Assembly (NCBI RefSeq): GCF_014197245.1
Contig: NZ_JACIFF010000001.1
Coordinates: 744,001-808,000, forward strand
DNA from: Neolewinella aquimaris
GTDB taxonomy: Bacteria; Bacteroidota; Bacteroidia; Chitinophagales; Saprospiraceae
Direction of reading: 5' to 3'
Length of the DNA stretch: 64,000 nucleotides
A model generated the notes under the pieces. The model made no database searches. It saw only the letters and a list, made by a program, of their open reading frames with translations, and was not told the origin of the DNA. The translations under genes were made by a program, and so were the position numbers. This document shows positions 20,001 to 30,100 of the stretch, piece after piece (positions within the stretch are counted from its first letter, which is position 1; each line of letters starts with the position of its first letter).

Positions 20001-23000
20001 AGAACAGTCCTTTACCATCAGCGTATCCGACGAGCCGGAACCCATCCTGCGCATTCGGGCCAACGGGGCTACCATTACCGCTACCGATGCCCCCTATCCC
20101 GATTGGCAGGGCATCACGGCCACCGGTGCCCAGAGTGGTAGTTACAATAGCATTGCGTATGCCGTAAACACCGGGACGCATTCTACACATAACATGACGG
20201 GCCGCCATTCCTCCGTGCCCGATTACGTACCGCAGGATCTCTTCGCCAACGAACGCTGGGACGGTTCCGCCGCGCCGGAAATGGAGTGGACCTTCGGTCT
20301 GCCCAACGGCCAGTACATCGTGCGCTTATACATGGGCAATGGATACGGCGGAACATCCGCCGTGGGGGAGCGGGTATTCGACATTACCATTGAAGACCAG
20401 CTGGTACAGGACGATCTCGATCTCGTCGCCACCTTCGGCCACCAGAACGGTGGCATGCTGGAGTATCCCGTTACCCTGAATGACGGCAACCTGAATATTC
20501 TCTTCGAGCACAACATAGAGAACCCGTTGATCAATGGTATCGAAATACTGGGCGTAACCGGGCAGTCCGATCCGCCCATCACGGTCACCCCGATCCCGAA
20601 TCAGACCAACCAGGAAGGTGATCTGATCAACATAACCGTAGCGGCTTCCGGCGGGGACGCTAACGCCAACTTTACCTACAGTGCCACGGGCTTACCCTCA
20701 GGCATCCAGATCGAGCCCACGACGGGATTGATCTTCGGCAATATCGCCACCGGGGCAGCGGCCGGAAGCGTCTACAGTTCCGTGGTCACGGTGAGCAAGC
20801 CCGGTAGTACCGCCGTTAATGTTCCCTTTACGTGGACGGTCACCGGTCCGGTCAGCAACGCAAGCTGGAACGACCAGAGCGACGACGAAAACTTCACCGC
20901 TCGCCACGAATGCTCTTTCGTACAGGCCGGAGACAAATTTTACCTCTTCGGCGGGCGGGAAAATTCCTCCACCCTCGACGTTTACAATTACCAATCCAAA
21001 ACCTGGAGCCAGATCTCCGACTCCGCACCCGCTGAATTCAATCACTTCCAGGCGGTGGAGTACCAGGGATTGATCTGGGTGATCGGTGCGTTCAAGAACA
21101 ACTCGTACCCCAACGAAGCGCCCGCAGATTACGTCTGGGCGTATAATCCCGCCACCGACGAGTGGATCCAGGGACCGGCGATTCCGGATGGCCGCAAACG
21201 GGGCTCGGCCGGATTAGTCGTGCACGACGACAAGTTCTACATCATTGCCGGCAACACCATTGGTCATAATGGCGGTTACGTGTCCTGGTTCGACGAATTT
21301 GACCCGGCCACCGGAGAGTGGACCGTTCTGAACGACTCACCACGCCCCCGCGACCATTACCACGCGGCCGTGATCGGTGACAAGCTATACCTGGCGGGCG
21401 GCCGCCTGTCGGGTGGCCCGGGAGGCACCTTCTCCCCCCTGATCGCCGAAGTCGACGTCTACGACTTTACTACCCAGTCCTGGTCCTCCGCACCCGTGTT
21501 GCCTACACCCCGGGCGGCTGCTTCCGTGGGAGTCTTCCAGAATGAACTGTACGTCATCGGCGGAGAGATTGAAACCGACCTGCAGGGCAATACGATCAAT
21601 GACGCCGTGAAGACCACGGAAGCCTACAATCCCGTTACGGAAAACTGGTCGACGAAGGCAAACCTGCTGACCGAACGGCACGGTACCCAGGCCATCGTTT
21701 CCGGCGGTGGCATCCACGTAGTGGCCGGATCAAGTAGCAAGGGCGGCGGCGGAACGATGAAAAATATGGAGTTTTTCGGTACGGACAATCCGTCCGGCTC
21801 CACTCTTACCGCCAGCCAGCTGCAGGTGCCGTCAAGCGTCAGCGTTAGCACGAGTGGCTCTACGAACGTCACGGTAAGCAGTACCGGTGGGAACACCGGC
21901 CTCATCATCACCAACGTAGCGATCACCGGTCCGGATGCCGCCTCCTTCTCCCTAGATGCCCCCGTGGCGTTCGCCCTGTTGGAGCCGGGCGCCAGCCTGG
22001 ACCTCGCCGTAGGTTTCGGCGGCACCGAGAGCGGTAAAACGGCAGTGCTCGAGATCGAGTACGGCAATGCCGGTATCGCCGTTGTCGCGCTGAATAGTAC
22101 CGCGCAGACGCCCGGAACGGTCCTGTACCGGATCAATACGGGAGGCACGCTTACCGCTAGCAACGATTCCAACCCAACCGACTGGTCCGCGGATCAGGCG
22201 ACCTCGACGGCCAACGGTGCCGCTACAACGGGTACCCCTTCGCCCTACTATAATACGACACCACCTGCCCAGGACCTTACCTACGGGGTTGCGTTCACGG
22301 GAACCAACAACACGGGCTATCCCGATGCACTGTTCTCCACGGAACGGTACAGCGCGGCACTAAATCCGAATAATATGCAGTGGGATTTTCCGGTGGCCAA
22401 CGGGGACTACACCGTGAACCTCCTCTTCGCGGAGGTCTGGACCGGCGCCCAGACGCCCGGCACCCGGGTCTTCGACGTAACGATTGAAGGGGTTCCGGTA
22501 CTGCAAAACTTCGACCAAACGGTGGCGTACGGCTGGAATACGGCCGGGGTAGAATCAATTCCGGTAACCGTCACGGACGGAAATCTGGATATCGACTTTC
22601 TGAAGATAACGCAGAACCCTAACATCAAGGGCATCGAAATCGTCAGTAGTGGAACGATCTCCGATAACGACCCCCCGGTTGTCACTAGTCCCGGGCCGCA
22701 ATTCGGCACGGAGGGCGACAACGTATCCCTGCAGATTGCCGCTACCGATACCGACCCCTGTAGCGGACTGACCTACACGGCTACGGGGCTCCCGCCCAGC
22801 CTTTCCATCGACCCTACCTCGGGTATCATTTCCGGCACCCTCGACGTAGGCAGCGGAAGTAGTGTACCGGCGGGCGCGTTTATCGAGGACGGTGGAATCG
22901 TGGTCATTGAAATGGAATCGGCCGAAACTCTGCCGGGCTCCTGGAAGGATGCTTCGAACTACAGTACTACATTTTCTCCAAGTGTCAATAATCCGGCCGG

Positions 23001-24087
23001 GGCCAGCGACAGCGATTTCATCATCTGGCAGGGACCTCAGTACACGGGCTCGCCCAATAACGGATTGATTACTTACCCGGTAGTTATATCCACGCCCGGC
23101 GTGTACAAGTTTCAGTGGCGCAATCAGGTCGGCAACGGCACCAATGCTACGGAGCACAACGATACCTGGGTGAAGATCGAGTCCGACGCCTTTTACGGGC
23201 AGAAGACCGGAAGCACCGTCTGCCCCAAGGGGTCGAACCCGGCGGAGAACGATTGTACCGGTAGTGCACCCAACGGTTCCGGCTCGGGCGGTTGGTTCAA
23301 GGTCTACTCGAGCGGAGCGACCAACTGGAGCTGGAGCACGAGAACCAGCGACAACGACGCTCACGATATCTACGCCCGCTTCGACGCCCCCGGGGTGTAC
23401 AACATTATGATCTCGGCCCGCTCCTCGTCGCACGTGATCGACCGGATGGTGCTGGCACACTCCAGTTACTCCGGCAACCCGCAGAGCCTCAGCTTACCGG
23501 AATCCGCCCGCACTACGGGCGGCACCGTCGGCGCCGCGGAAAACAGCCCTTACAACGTCATCGTAACCGTCACCGACGGTTGCTCCCCCGCATCCAGTTC
23601 GGCTACGGCCTTCACCTGGAATGTCGTGGACCAGCAGTCGGGCGGCAGTCTGGCGCTGACGGCTACCAGCCAGGGCCGCAGTGATCACGGTGGCGATCAC
23701 ACCGTCGAGTTGTACACATTAGGTAACCTGACCACGCCCGCCTACACCTACACGCCTACCGCCAACGCGGCGGGGCAGATGACAGTATCGGGCTTTGCCC
23801 CCGGCACCTATAAGGTCCTGGTGAAACGCAGTGGGTTCTTGCAGAGGGTGCAGCAACTGTCGCTGAGCAGCGGAAACTCGACCGCCAACTTCGCCGAACT
23901 CAAGGCGGGAAATCTGAATGCGGACAACAGCGTCAACATACTGGACTTCTCGCTGCTGGCGAATGATTTTGGGCAGTCCAGCCAGAGCTCCGACTTCAAC
24001 GGAGACGGCGTGACCAACATCCTGGACTTCTCCCTCCTGGCTTCCAATTTCGGTCAGAGCGGAGATCCCCTAATCAATAACGACTAG
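17023..24087 (+). CDS. Giant secreted malectin/kelch/He_PIG protein with C-terminal dockerin
   Basis: This is a 2354-residue exported protein with a hydrophobic signal (about 20-39, ending LPAQ). Rough domain order: GSDH-like beta-propeller (43-580); Asp-rich thrombospondin-3-like stretch (590-663); concanavalin-like domain (720-913); cadherin-like Ig (918-1006); malectin 1 (1008-1181); He_PIG Ig (1187-1276); kelch propeller with repeated YLFGG/YIIAG/YLAGG/YVIGG motifs (1288-1586); ASH-like beta domain (1591-1696); malectin 2 (1700-1876); a second He_PIG split by a carbohydrate-binding-like insert (1957-2153); an 85-residue companion domain (2208-2296); dockerin (2297-2348). Both dockerin repeats keep the calcium loop, N-L-N-A-D-N-S-V-N-I-L-D and D-F-N-G-D-G-V-T-N-I-L-D. 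No T9SS sorting domain is present. By its modules it is a glycan-binding, cohesin-docking protein; no catalytic domain was recognised. Confidence 0.85.
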   Translation: MTTPLLTPVGRISSCLSTPIIQCIIIAFLILFVHGLPAQSFGESSLNFAGKGGVSSATSLMYGPDSRLYVLSSNGTIDIFSVQRNGDNDYVVTDAEELLHVKNIPNHNDDGSSSANTNRQATGLTVAGTAAEPVIYVTSSDPQVGGPGGDKDLDTNSGVITRLAWKNGSWEVVDIVRGLSRSEENHATNGLEFVTINGSDYLIVCSGGHTNAGSPSDNFAWTTEYALSAAVLSINLTQLEAMPVQTDATSGRKYIYDLPTLDDPTRSNVNGITDPDSPNYTGVDVGDPWGGNDGLNQAMIVAGGPVQIFSAGYRNSYDLAVTADGKVFVTDNGANGGWGGLPVNEGNDGTVTNDYVSSEPGSSSSIGGEQVNNADHLTMVTANIQNYTFGSFYGGHPAPIRANPAGAGLFTNPTANANSNSVFRTLIYDPDGSRGAGYTTNPNIALPANWPPVPLAQADPREGDWRGPGISNPDGDDDVLVTTWGTNTNGIDEYTASNFGGAMQGDLIAGKNGGVLRRVQLNSDGSLLQLTNSFISNLSGNALGVTCNSDNDPFPGTIWVATYNSSIKVLEPQDFVNCILPGEAGYSATADNDSDGYTNQDEIDNKSAAQTTEDVICNGGNQPNDFDKSAGGSLVSDLNDPDDDNDNIPDANDPFQLGDPTDGGSDAFDLPVLNDLLSDNPELKGYLGLGFTGLMNNGAANPNWLNWLDRRDDPNDPHPNDILGGAVGAMTMQMTSGTALGSTNTQEKAFQYGVNVDENAGTFTVEGRLFNFTSTHQLYDPLIPDNSELGLFMGDGTQSNYIKLVLTAGGQLQALQEINDVPQTPVSANVTASDDIIMYFQVNASSGVVTLQYAVDGGGIQTLGTITATGSILTAIKNSGTPLAVGLIGTSYEAGKEVEGTWDYLYVQSTQPYAEQSLPNIDVLIGSATQTISLGDYFGDDNGDGNLTYTVQTNTNTAVGASIAGSTLSIAIPNAAAVAEITIRATDAGGLFVEQSFTISVSDEPEPILRIRANGATITATDAPYPDWQGITATGAQSGSYNSIAYAVNTGTHSTHNMTGRHSSVPDYVPQDLFANERWDGSAAPEMEWTFGLPNGQYIVRLYMGNGYGGTSAVGERVFDITIEDQLVQDDLDLVATFGHQNGGMLEYPVTLNDGNLNILFEHNIENPLINGIEILGVTGQSDPPITVTPIPNQTNQEGDLINITVAASGGDANANFTYSATGLPSGIQIEPTTGLIFGNIATGAAAGSVYSSVVTVSKPGSTAVNVPFTWTVTGPVSNASWNDQSDDENFTARHECSFVQAGDKFYLFGGRENSSTLDVYNYQSKTWSQISDSAPAEFNHFQAVEYQGLIWVIGAFKNNSYPNEAPADYVWAYNPATDEWIQGPAIPDGRKRGSAGLVVHDDKFYIIAGNTIGHNGGYVSWFDEFDPATGEWTVLNDSPRPRDHYHAAVIGDKLYLAGGRLSGGPGGTFSPLIAEVDVYDFTTQSWSSAPVLPTPRAAASVGVFQNELYVIGGEIETDLQGNTINDAVKTTEAYNPVTENWSTKANLLTERHGTQAIVSGGGIHVVAGSSSKGGGGTMKNMEFFGTDNPSGSTLTASQLQVPSSVSVSTSGSTNVTVSSTGGNTGLIITNVAITGPDAASFSLDAPVAFALLEPGASLDLAVGFGGTESGKTAVLEIEYGNAGIAVVALNSTAQTPGTVLYRINTGGTLTASNDSNPTDWSADQATSTANGAATTGTPSPYYNTTPPAQDLTYGVAFTGTNNTGYPDALFSTERYSAALNPNNMQWDFPVANGDYTVNLLFAEVWTGAQTPGTRVFDVTIEGVPVLQNFDQTVAYGWNTAGVESIPVTVTDGNLDIDFLKITQNPNIKGIEIVSSGTISDNDPPVVTSPGPQFGTEGDNVSLQIAATDTDPCSGLTYTATGLPPSLSIDPTSGIISGTLDVGSGSSVPAGAFIEDGGIVVIEMESAETLPGSWKDASNYSTTFSPSVNNPAGASDSDFIIWQGPQYTGSPNNGLITYPVVISTPGVYKFQWRNQVGNGTNATEHNDTWVKIESDAFYGQKTGSTVCPKGSNPAENDCTGSAPNGSGSGGWFKVYSSGATNWSWSTRTSDNDAHDIYARFDAPGVYNIMISARSSSHVIDRMVLAHSSYSGNPQSLSLPESARTTGGTVGAAENSPYNVIVTVTDGCSPASSSATAFTWNVVDQQSGGSLALTATSQGRSDHGGDHTVELYTLGNLTTPAYTYTPTANAAGQMTVSGFAPGTYKVLVKRSGFLQRVQQLSLSSGNSTANFAELKAGNLNADNSVNILDFSLLANDFGQSSQSSDFNGDGVTNILDFSLLASNFGQSGDPLINND
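22890..23480 (+). other. Carbohydrate-binding-like module inserted in a He_PIG domain
   Basis: The He_PIG sequence breaks after SIDPTSGIISGTLDVGSGSS and resumes with AAENSPYNVIVTVTDG, which normally follow each other directly. Between them lie about 200 residues starting VIEMESAETL, with YKFQWRNQV, an HNDTWVKI strand and DRMVL. This is the pattern of CBM-type jelly rolls that follow E-x-E starts. It is annotated here as a domain inside the preceding gene. Confidence 0.6.
23911..24065 (+). other. Dockerin module of the first giant protein
   Basis: Two 22-residue EF-hand-like segments are separated by about 10 residues. Each ends in the near-identical helix ILDFSLLA(N/S)(D/N)FG, which provides the pseudo-twofold symmetry typical of type I dockerins. 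Confidence 0.8.
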
Positions 24088-24098
24088 TAAGCTCATTG

Positions 24099-24129
24099 CC
24101 GGGATAGGGGTGCCTCGCTCCTATCCCGG
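24099..24129. terminator. Perfect 10-bp inverted repeat after the first giant gene
   Basis: CCGGGATAGG (24099-24108) pairs with CCTATCCCGG (24120-24129) across an 11-base loop. It sits between the two giant genes, which are only 84 bases apart. Lacking a T-run, it may attenuate or stabilise transcript ends rather than stop transcription completely. Confidence 0.5.
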
Positions 24130-24171
24130 TACAATTAAAGTATCCCGCCTTCCGGCGATCAAATATTGCAT

Positions 24172-27100
24172 ATGAATACTGTACTACCTCTCTCGCCCCG
24201 TGTACTTACTTGGTTAAATAGCCGCTTGCATATTTGCCTTATGCTATGCTTGCTGCTGCCCGGCTACCTGTTGCAGGCGCAGGCCGACTTAGTATTATCC
24301 CCGGCTGCGCCGACCCTGAACGTGGGCGACAATCTAACGCTCACCCTACAGGTCGTTGCGGGGAGTCAGGAACTCGACGGTGTTGCCGCGCATCTGGACT
24401 TTGATCCCGCCTTCATAACCGTCAATTCGGTCGTATATAACGCAAGCTCCGAATTACCCACGGTCATTGTAGATCCCACCGACTTCAAGCCGTCGGGAAT
24501 GATCGACGCGGCTACCGGCTTGCTGGGTGGCACCTTCGTTAACGGAACCTTCGATTACCTGACCATCAACCTGACGGCCATCGCCGAAGGCACGACGTCC
24601 ATCGACTTCTCGTTTGACTCCGGACCTCCCGACCGCAAAACCCAGATCTCCAGAATTGGTGTCCCCGTTTTCGGCACCGCCACGGGCACCAGCCTTACGA
24701 TCACCAGCCCCAATGCCCCACCTACGGTAAGCATCACCTCACCCACCAATGGCGCGGTGTTCAGCCAGGGTGACGACGTGGTCATTACGGCCTCGGCAAA
24801 TGACTCCGATGGTACGGTGAGCAGCGTCGCCTTTTTTGACGGGAGCACTCCGCTAGGCGTAGACAACGATGCGCCGTATTTCGTGACGCTGCCGAATATA
24901 TCGTCGGGCGCCCATACCCTGACCGCTGTGGCGACGGATGACAATGGAGCTACAACTACCTCTTCGGCGATAAATGTCACTGCCAACGATCCTGCGCCTT
25001 TTCAACTCTGTATCGCTTCCGGTTCTGCAGGCCTCGAAGCTTTCGGCCGGGTTTTCGAAGCTGATAACAGTTCTGCGGGTGGACATCCCACACGTACCAA
25101 CGGTAAGAAGTATGCGGGATATAATGGTGCTATTGCAGGAACAAATAATTCGGCAGAGCTACTCTTATTTCAAGAGGAAATATACGGTGGAAAAACAGGT
25201 CTAGCAGGTACTGACCCCGCCTTCACTTACGACGTTCCCGTAGCAAACGGCTTTTATGCGGTTGACCTTTATTTCGCTGAGGTTTATCACCCATCCTCCG
25301 GTGGACGTATTTTTGACGTTTTCCTCGAAGAAAATCTAATTCTCGATGAATACGATCTGGTTGACCCGGTTAAGGATGGAATAAGCTCGAACCAAACAGC
25401 TATTACCCGTACCTACTTTGTACAGGTCGCCGATGGTGAACTCAGTGTGCAAATCGGACCGGCCACGGTTGATAACGGCAAACTTTCCGGTCTCTGTATT
25501 ACCCGAGTACCGAGTGCTAATTTAATGCCATCCACATCCTTTGCCGCTTTGGAAGCCGAAGCGCTTATGCCGGCAGATATTGATCTCGGCATCTCCGACC
25601 CGGAAGGCGATAATCTTACTATTTTGCTGAGCCCATCTCTTCCCGCAGGTCTCACGCTTGACCTGACAAATTTGAAAATTACAGGTACCCCCGAAATTGC
25701 CACGGTTGGGACCTACACCATCAACGCGATTATTTCGGATGGCACCAGCGCCCCGATTACTCGGGAATACACTTTAGAAATTTCCGAACCGGGGCCTAAT
25801 GATCCTCCAACTATCGGCGCAATTGCGGATGTTGCCGTAAACGAAGGCGATGCAATCTCAGTGAATGTAATCGTAACGGATGATAATTTACCAGCCGCAA
25901 CCCTCCAGATCTTTGATAAGAGCGATGGGGGAACCAACCCCTTTATGCCGGCTACCGCGATATCTGGATATACTTTCACGGACAACGGTAATGGAAACTA
26001 CACCCTTAATTGGACCCCTTCGGCCGGTGAAGGTCGATCGTATTATGCGGTCGTTGTCGCGGACGATGGTATTAATCCAGAGGTCAAGCAGTCATTTACC
26101 ATCGATGTGGCCCAGCAAATTCCGGGTACGATCTTGTCCCGGACATTTAACAATCCTCTTCCATGGTACGGCAGTTCAACACCGGGAGCAGGGTTTTCCG
26201 TTGCAATAGAAACCAATGCCGCCAAAAATATTGGCTATATCGACAATGGTGATTTTGTTGAGTATTGGGTAAATATTCCTGCCGCCGGTGACTATAAATG
26301 GCGATTTAGCGGAGCTAAGGGCAATAACGGAACCACGACGGTCACTTTGTCCGAAGACGATGGTGGTTTCAGCGCAATCGGCACCGTCGCTGTTCCGAAT
26401 ACCGGATGGCAGACATACAATGATTACTTAGCGGACGTCACTTTTTCCAATCCGGGATTGCAGAAGATCAGGCTGGATTTCAACGGTGGATGCAACACCA
26501 ATGAATTTGAGTTTACCCTGATTACAGCTGCCGACAACACCCCGCCCGTGATTGCCCTTCTTGGCGACAATCCTTTGGAATTAACCGTAGGTGATGCCTA
26601 CACCGAATTAGGCGCTACAGCTTCTGACGAAACGGATGGCGACATCTCGGCAAACATCATTATCGATGCCTCCGCGGTTGATGTGAATACGATTGGTTCT
26701 TACAATGTAACCTATAATGTAAGCGATGCTGCCAACAATGCAGCCACTGAAGTGATTCGCGTGGTGAACGTTAATTCACTGACCAACACAGCGCCGATCG
26801 TTACGATTGGCAACCCAATTGACGGCTCCACCGTAACACGAGGTACCTCCGTCACCCTGACGGGTACGGTGACCGACGCGGAAGAGCCCGGCTTAGGAAG
26901 CAGTCTGGCCTGGACCGCTACGGATTCCCAATTCTCTACCACTCCGTCGAATGGCGTGGGCGCAAGTATTACCGGCCAACTGGTGACTCCCGGATCTCAG
27001 ACCGTCACCGCCTCCGTAACGGATGGCGGAGGCCTCACTGATTCCGATGCCGTCACCGTCACGGTTTCCGCTCCCGGGGTCGCGATCACGGCACCTACGG

Positions 27101-30100
27101 CTAATGCCACCCTTACGAGTACCGGAGTACAATTGCAGTGGACCGCGACGGATATGCTCTACGGCCTACAGGAGCATTTCCACCTCTACGTCAACCCCCC
27201 GGACCCCAATAATATTGATACCGACACCCGGATATCGACCGCCTCCGCAAACGGGCAAACCTCCTGGAATCTGACGGAACTGGACGGCATCACCAGCGGC
27301 GCTAATACGGTCATCATTCGGGCAGCCAACCAGTTTCACGAGGAGTTTTTGTCCGACCCGAACGACGCGACCAGTTTTGTACAGGACGCGGTCTCCTTCA
27401 CGGTGGACCTGTCCGGTCCGGTGGAGTTGCCCGATCCGTGCGAAAACACCCTTTACCGCATAAATGTCGGCGGTCCGGCGGTTGCCTCCGCCGACGCCAC
27501 CCTGCTAGGCTGGAGCCCGGATACGGGTAATTTCGGTGATGCCGGTAACTCTCCGTATCTGGTTGCCAACTCCTCGGGGAACAGCACATTCAGCGGGAAT
27601 TCCGGCGCTGCCCATTCCGGCCCGATCATTATGACCGATCCAACCGTGCCCACCTCCGCCTCCGCTGAAATATTCAATACGGAGCGCTATGATGCCGGTT
27701 CTAACCCGGAAATGAAGTGGGAATTCCCCGTGATCCCGAATACCGAAGTGCAGGTGACGCTGCTCTTCGCGGAACTCTACAATGGGATTACCGCTGCCGG
27801 TCAGCGGGTATTCGACGTGGCCATCGAAGGCAACGTGCTTCCCGCATTCGACAACCTCGATCCCTTCGCTATAGCGGGGCCCAAAGGTGCGTTCACCCGC
27901 TCCGCCACCCTCGTGGTAACGGATGACGTGTTGACTATTGAATTCATCCACGTAACGGAAAATCCAGCGCTGAAGGGCATTCAAATTTGCAACCTCTCCG
28001 GCACGGTGGATAACGCACCGCCCGTAATTGCTCTACTTGGTGATAACCCCCTTAATCTGACGGTCGGCGACGCCTATTCCGATCCGGGAGCTACCGCTTC
28101 CGATAACGTAGACGGCGACCTGACCACGGCAATCGTTGTGGGTGGTGACCCCGTCAATACCAGTGTGGCCGGTACGTACGAGGTTACCTACAACGTATCC
28201 GACGCGGCCGGCAACCCAGCACAGGAAGTTCTCCGCACGGTAAACGTCAACTTGCCCGACGAAGCTTGCGCCTACGTGGCCATCAATCCGACCGGCACCA
28301 ATATTCTGACGGCAAGTACGTACTCGAACGGATTTATCATCACCAACAACTCTCAGGGCAGTCTCCAGATCGCCTCGGTGAGCTTCGATCTCAGTACCGC
28401 GATCTACCCCAATATGGTCTTTGATCCGGTCGGGACGGCCGGCGATGCCACGGCAAAGTGTCTGACCGTAGTGAGCGAGTCGGGCGGTAACGGTAGCGTC
28501 GGCCTGACCATTCCCGGCAACGGCGGGTTGGGCAGTGACCCCGATTGCACCACGCCCTTCCTCGGAGAAACGGAGGTAGGCAACGGCGGCTATTCGGTCC
28601 TGAACGTCGCGTTCAACGACTTCGAACCGGGTGAGTCCATCAACTTCGCCATCGACATCGACCCCACCAGCATCGAAGGCTTTAATAGTGCGGGGAACGC
28701 AGGAGCAATCAGCGGCCTGGAATTAGCCGGCACTACGGTGACCGTAGAATTCACCAACGGGCAAACCGTCACTACCTCCACCGGCGAACTGTATCGCATC
28801 CAGCCGAGCAGTATGGTGGGCGTAGAGAATTACTTCTACCCGGGGAGCGAATCCACCGCTCCGGACCTCACGGTGCTGGGGGTAAGCGGTGCCAGCACCG
28901 AACCGGGCTTCCTTGATGCCACCGTCGGCGGTGAAAGTCAGACCGTGCAAATCAGTGGTGCCCCGGGTCAAGCAGTGTCCCTGCTCATCCTGGAGAGTAC
29001 GATCGAAGACGTCGGCCCCGGAATCACCCCCGGTACGTACGAAGCCAATAAACTACAGGTTATTCAGGAACTGGACGCCGTAATTGGCGGTGGGGGCACG
29101 GTAGATATTCCCATCACCCTGGCCGACAATGCCAGCGGTGACATCTATCACCTTGTTGCCGTCAAGACCCGGACGGACGATGGTATCTGCGGCATCGGAA
29201 CGACCAACACTTCCGACGTCTGGCGCCTGAAGGTCGATCCTGTCTTCGGCGAACCCAGCGTGCTGTTCGAGATCAATCCAGGCCAGGGTCTCAATGCGTC
29301 CACCTACGGTGGCAACAGCAACTTCCAGATCACCAATCAGTCCACGGGCACGCTCCAGGTTACGGGAGTATCGCTCGATCTCTCAACGGGCATCCTACCG
29401 GATATGGTCTTCGACCCCACGGGTACCGGTGGTGACGCTACGGCGCAGTGCTTCACGCCCGGCGGTAGTGCCGCAACGGTGGGTCTGGTCGCTCCGACCG
29501 CCCCCTGCGCAAGTCCTTTCTCCGGCGTTCGTAACGGTGGGTTTGATATACTGTCGACCACCTACACCGACTTCGACCCAGGAGAGACCTTCACCTTCTC
29601 GGTGGATATTGATCCCAATAGCATTCAGGGAGTAGCCGGTGCGGGTAATGCGGGCGCTGTGTCGGGCTATGAGCTCGTGGGCGCGACACTCACCGTTACC
29701 TTCAATGACGGGTCTACCCTGGTCAGCAGCCTTTACGAAGACGGTAGCCTCGGCGGTAGCCAAGCGGTCGTCGCGGCAGGCGCGCCAGTAGCTCCGTCCA
29801 TTGCGGTGGCGGGTCTTCCCTCCACCCCGGCAACGGTAAGCGATCCAAACCAGAGCATCACGGTAACGGGAACGCCCGGTGATCACGTATCCCTGCTACT
29901 GATGGACTCGCGACTGTTCATCGCCTCCGGCGATCCCCCCTTCGGAGTAGCGGACGAGACCTACTACGCTAACGAAGCCATGTCCGGCAAGACCCTGTAT
30001 ACGGGTGTAATCGGCGGCGGCGGTACGGTCGACATCCCCGTGACCTTACTCCAGACAGTGAGTGGTAACACCACTCCGGATGGCGGGCTAAATCAACTGG

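Noticed and set aside
22555-23460. 301-codon minus-strand frame inside the first giant gene
   Set aside because: Shadow of the He_PIG/CBM coding region; no domain signature.
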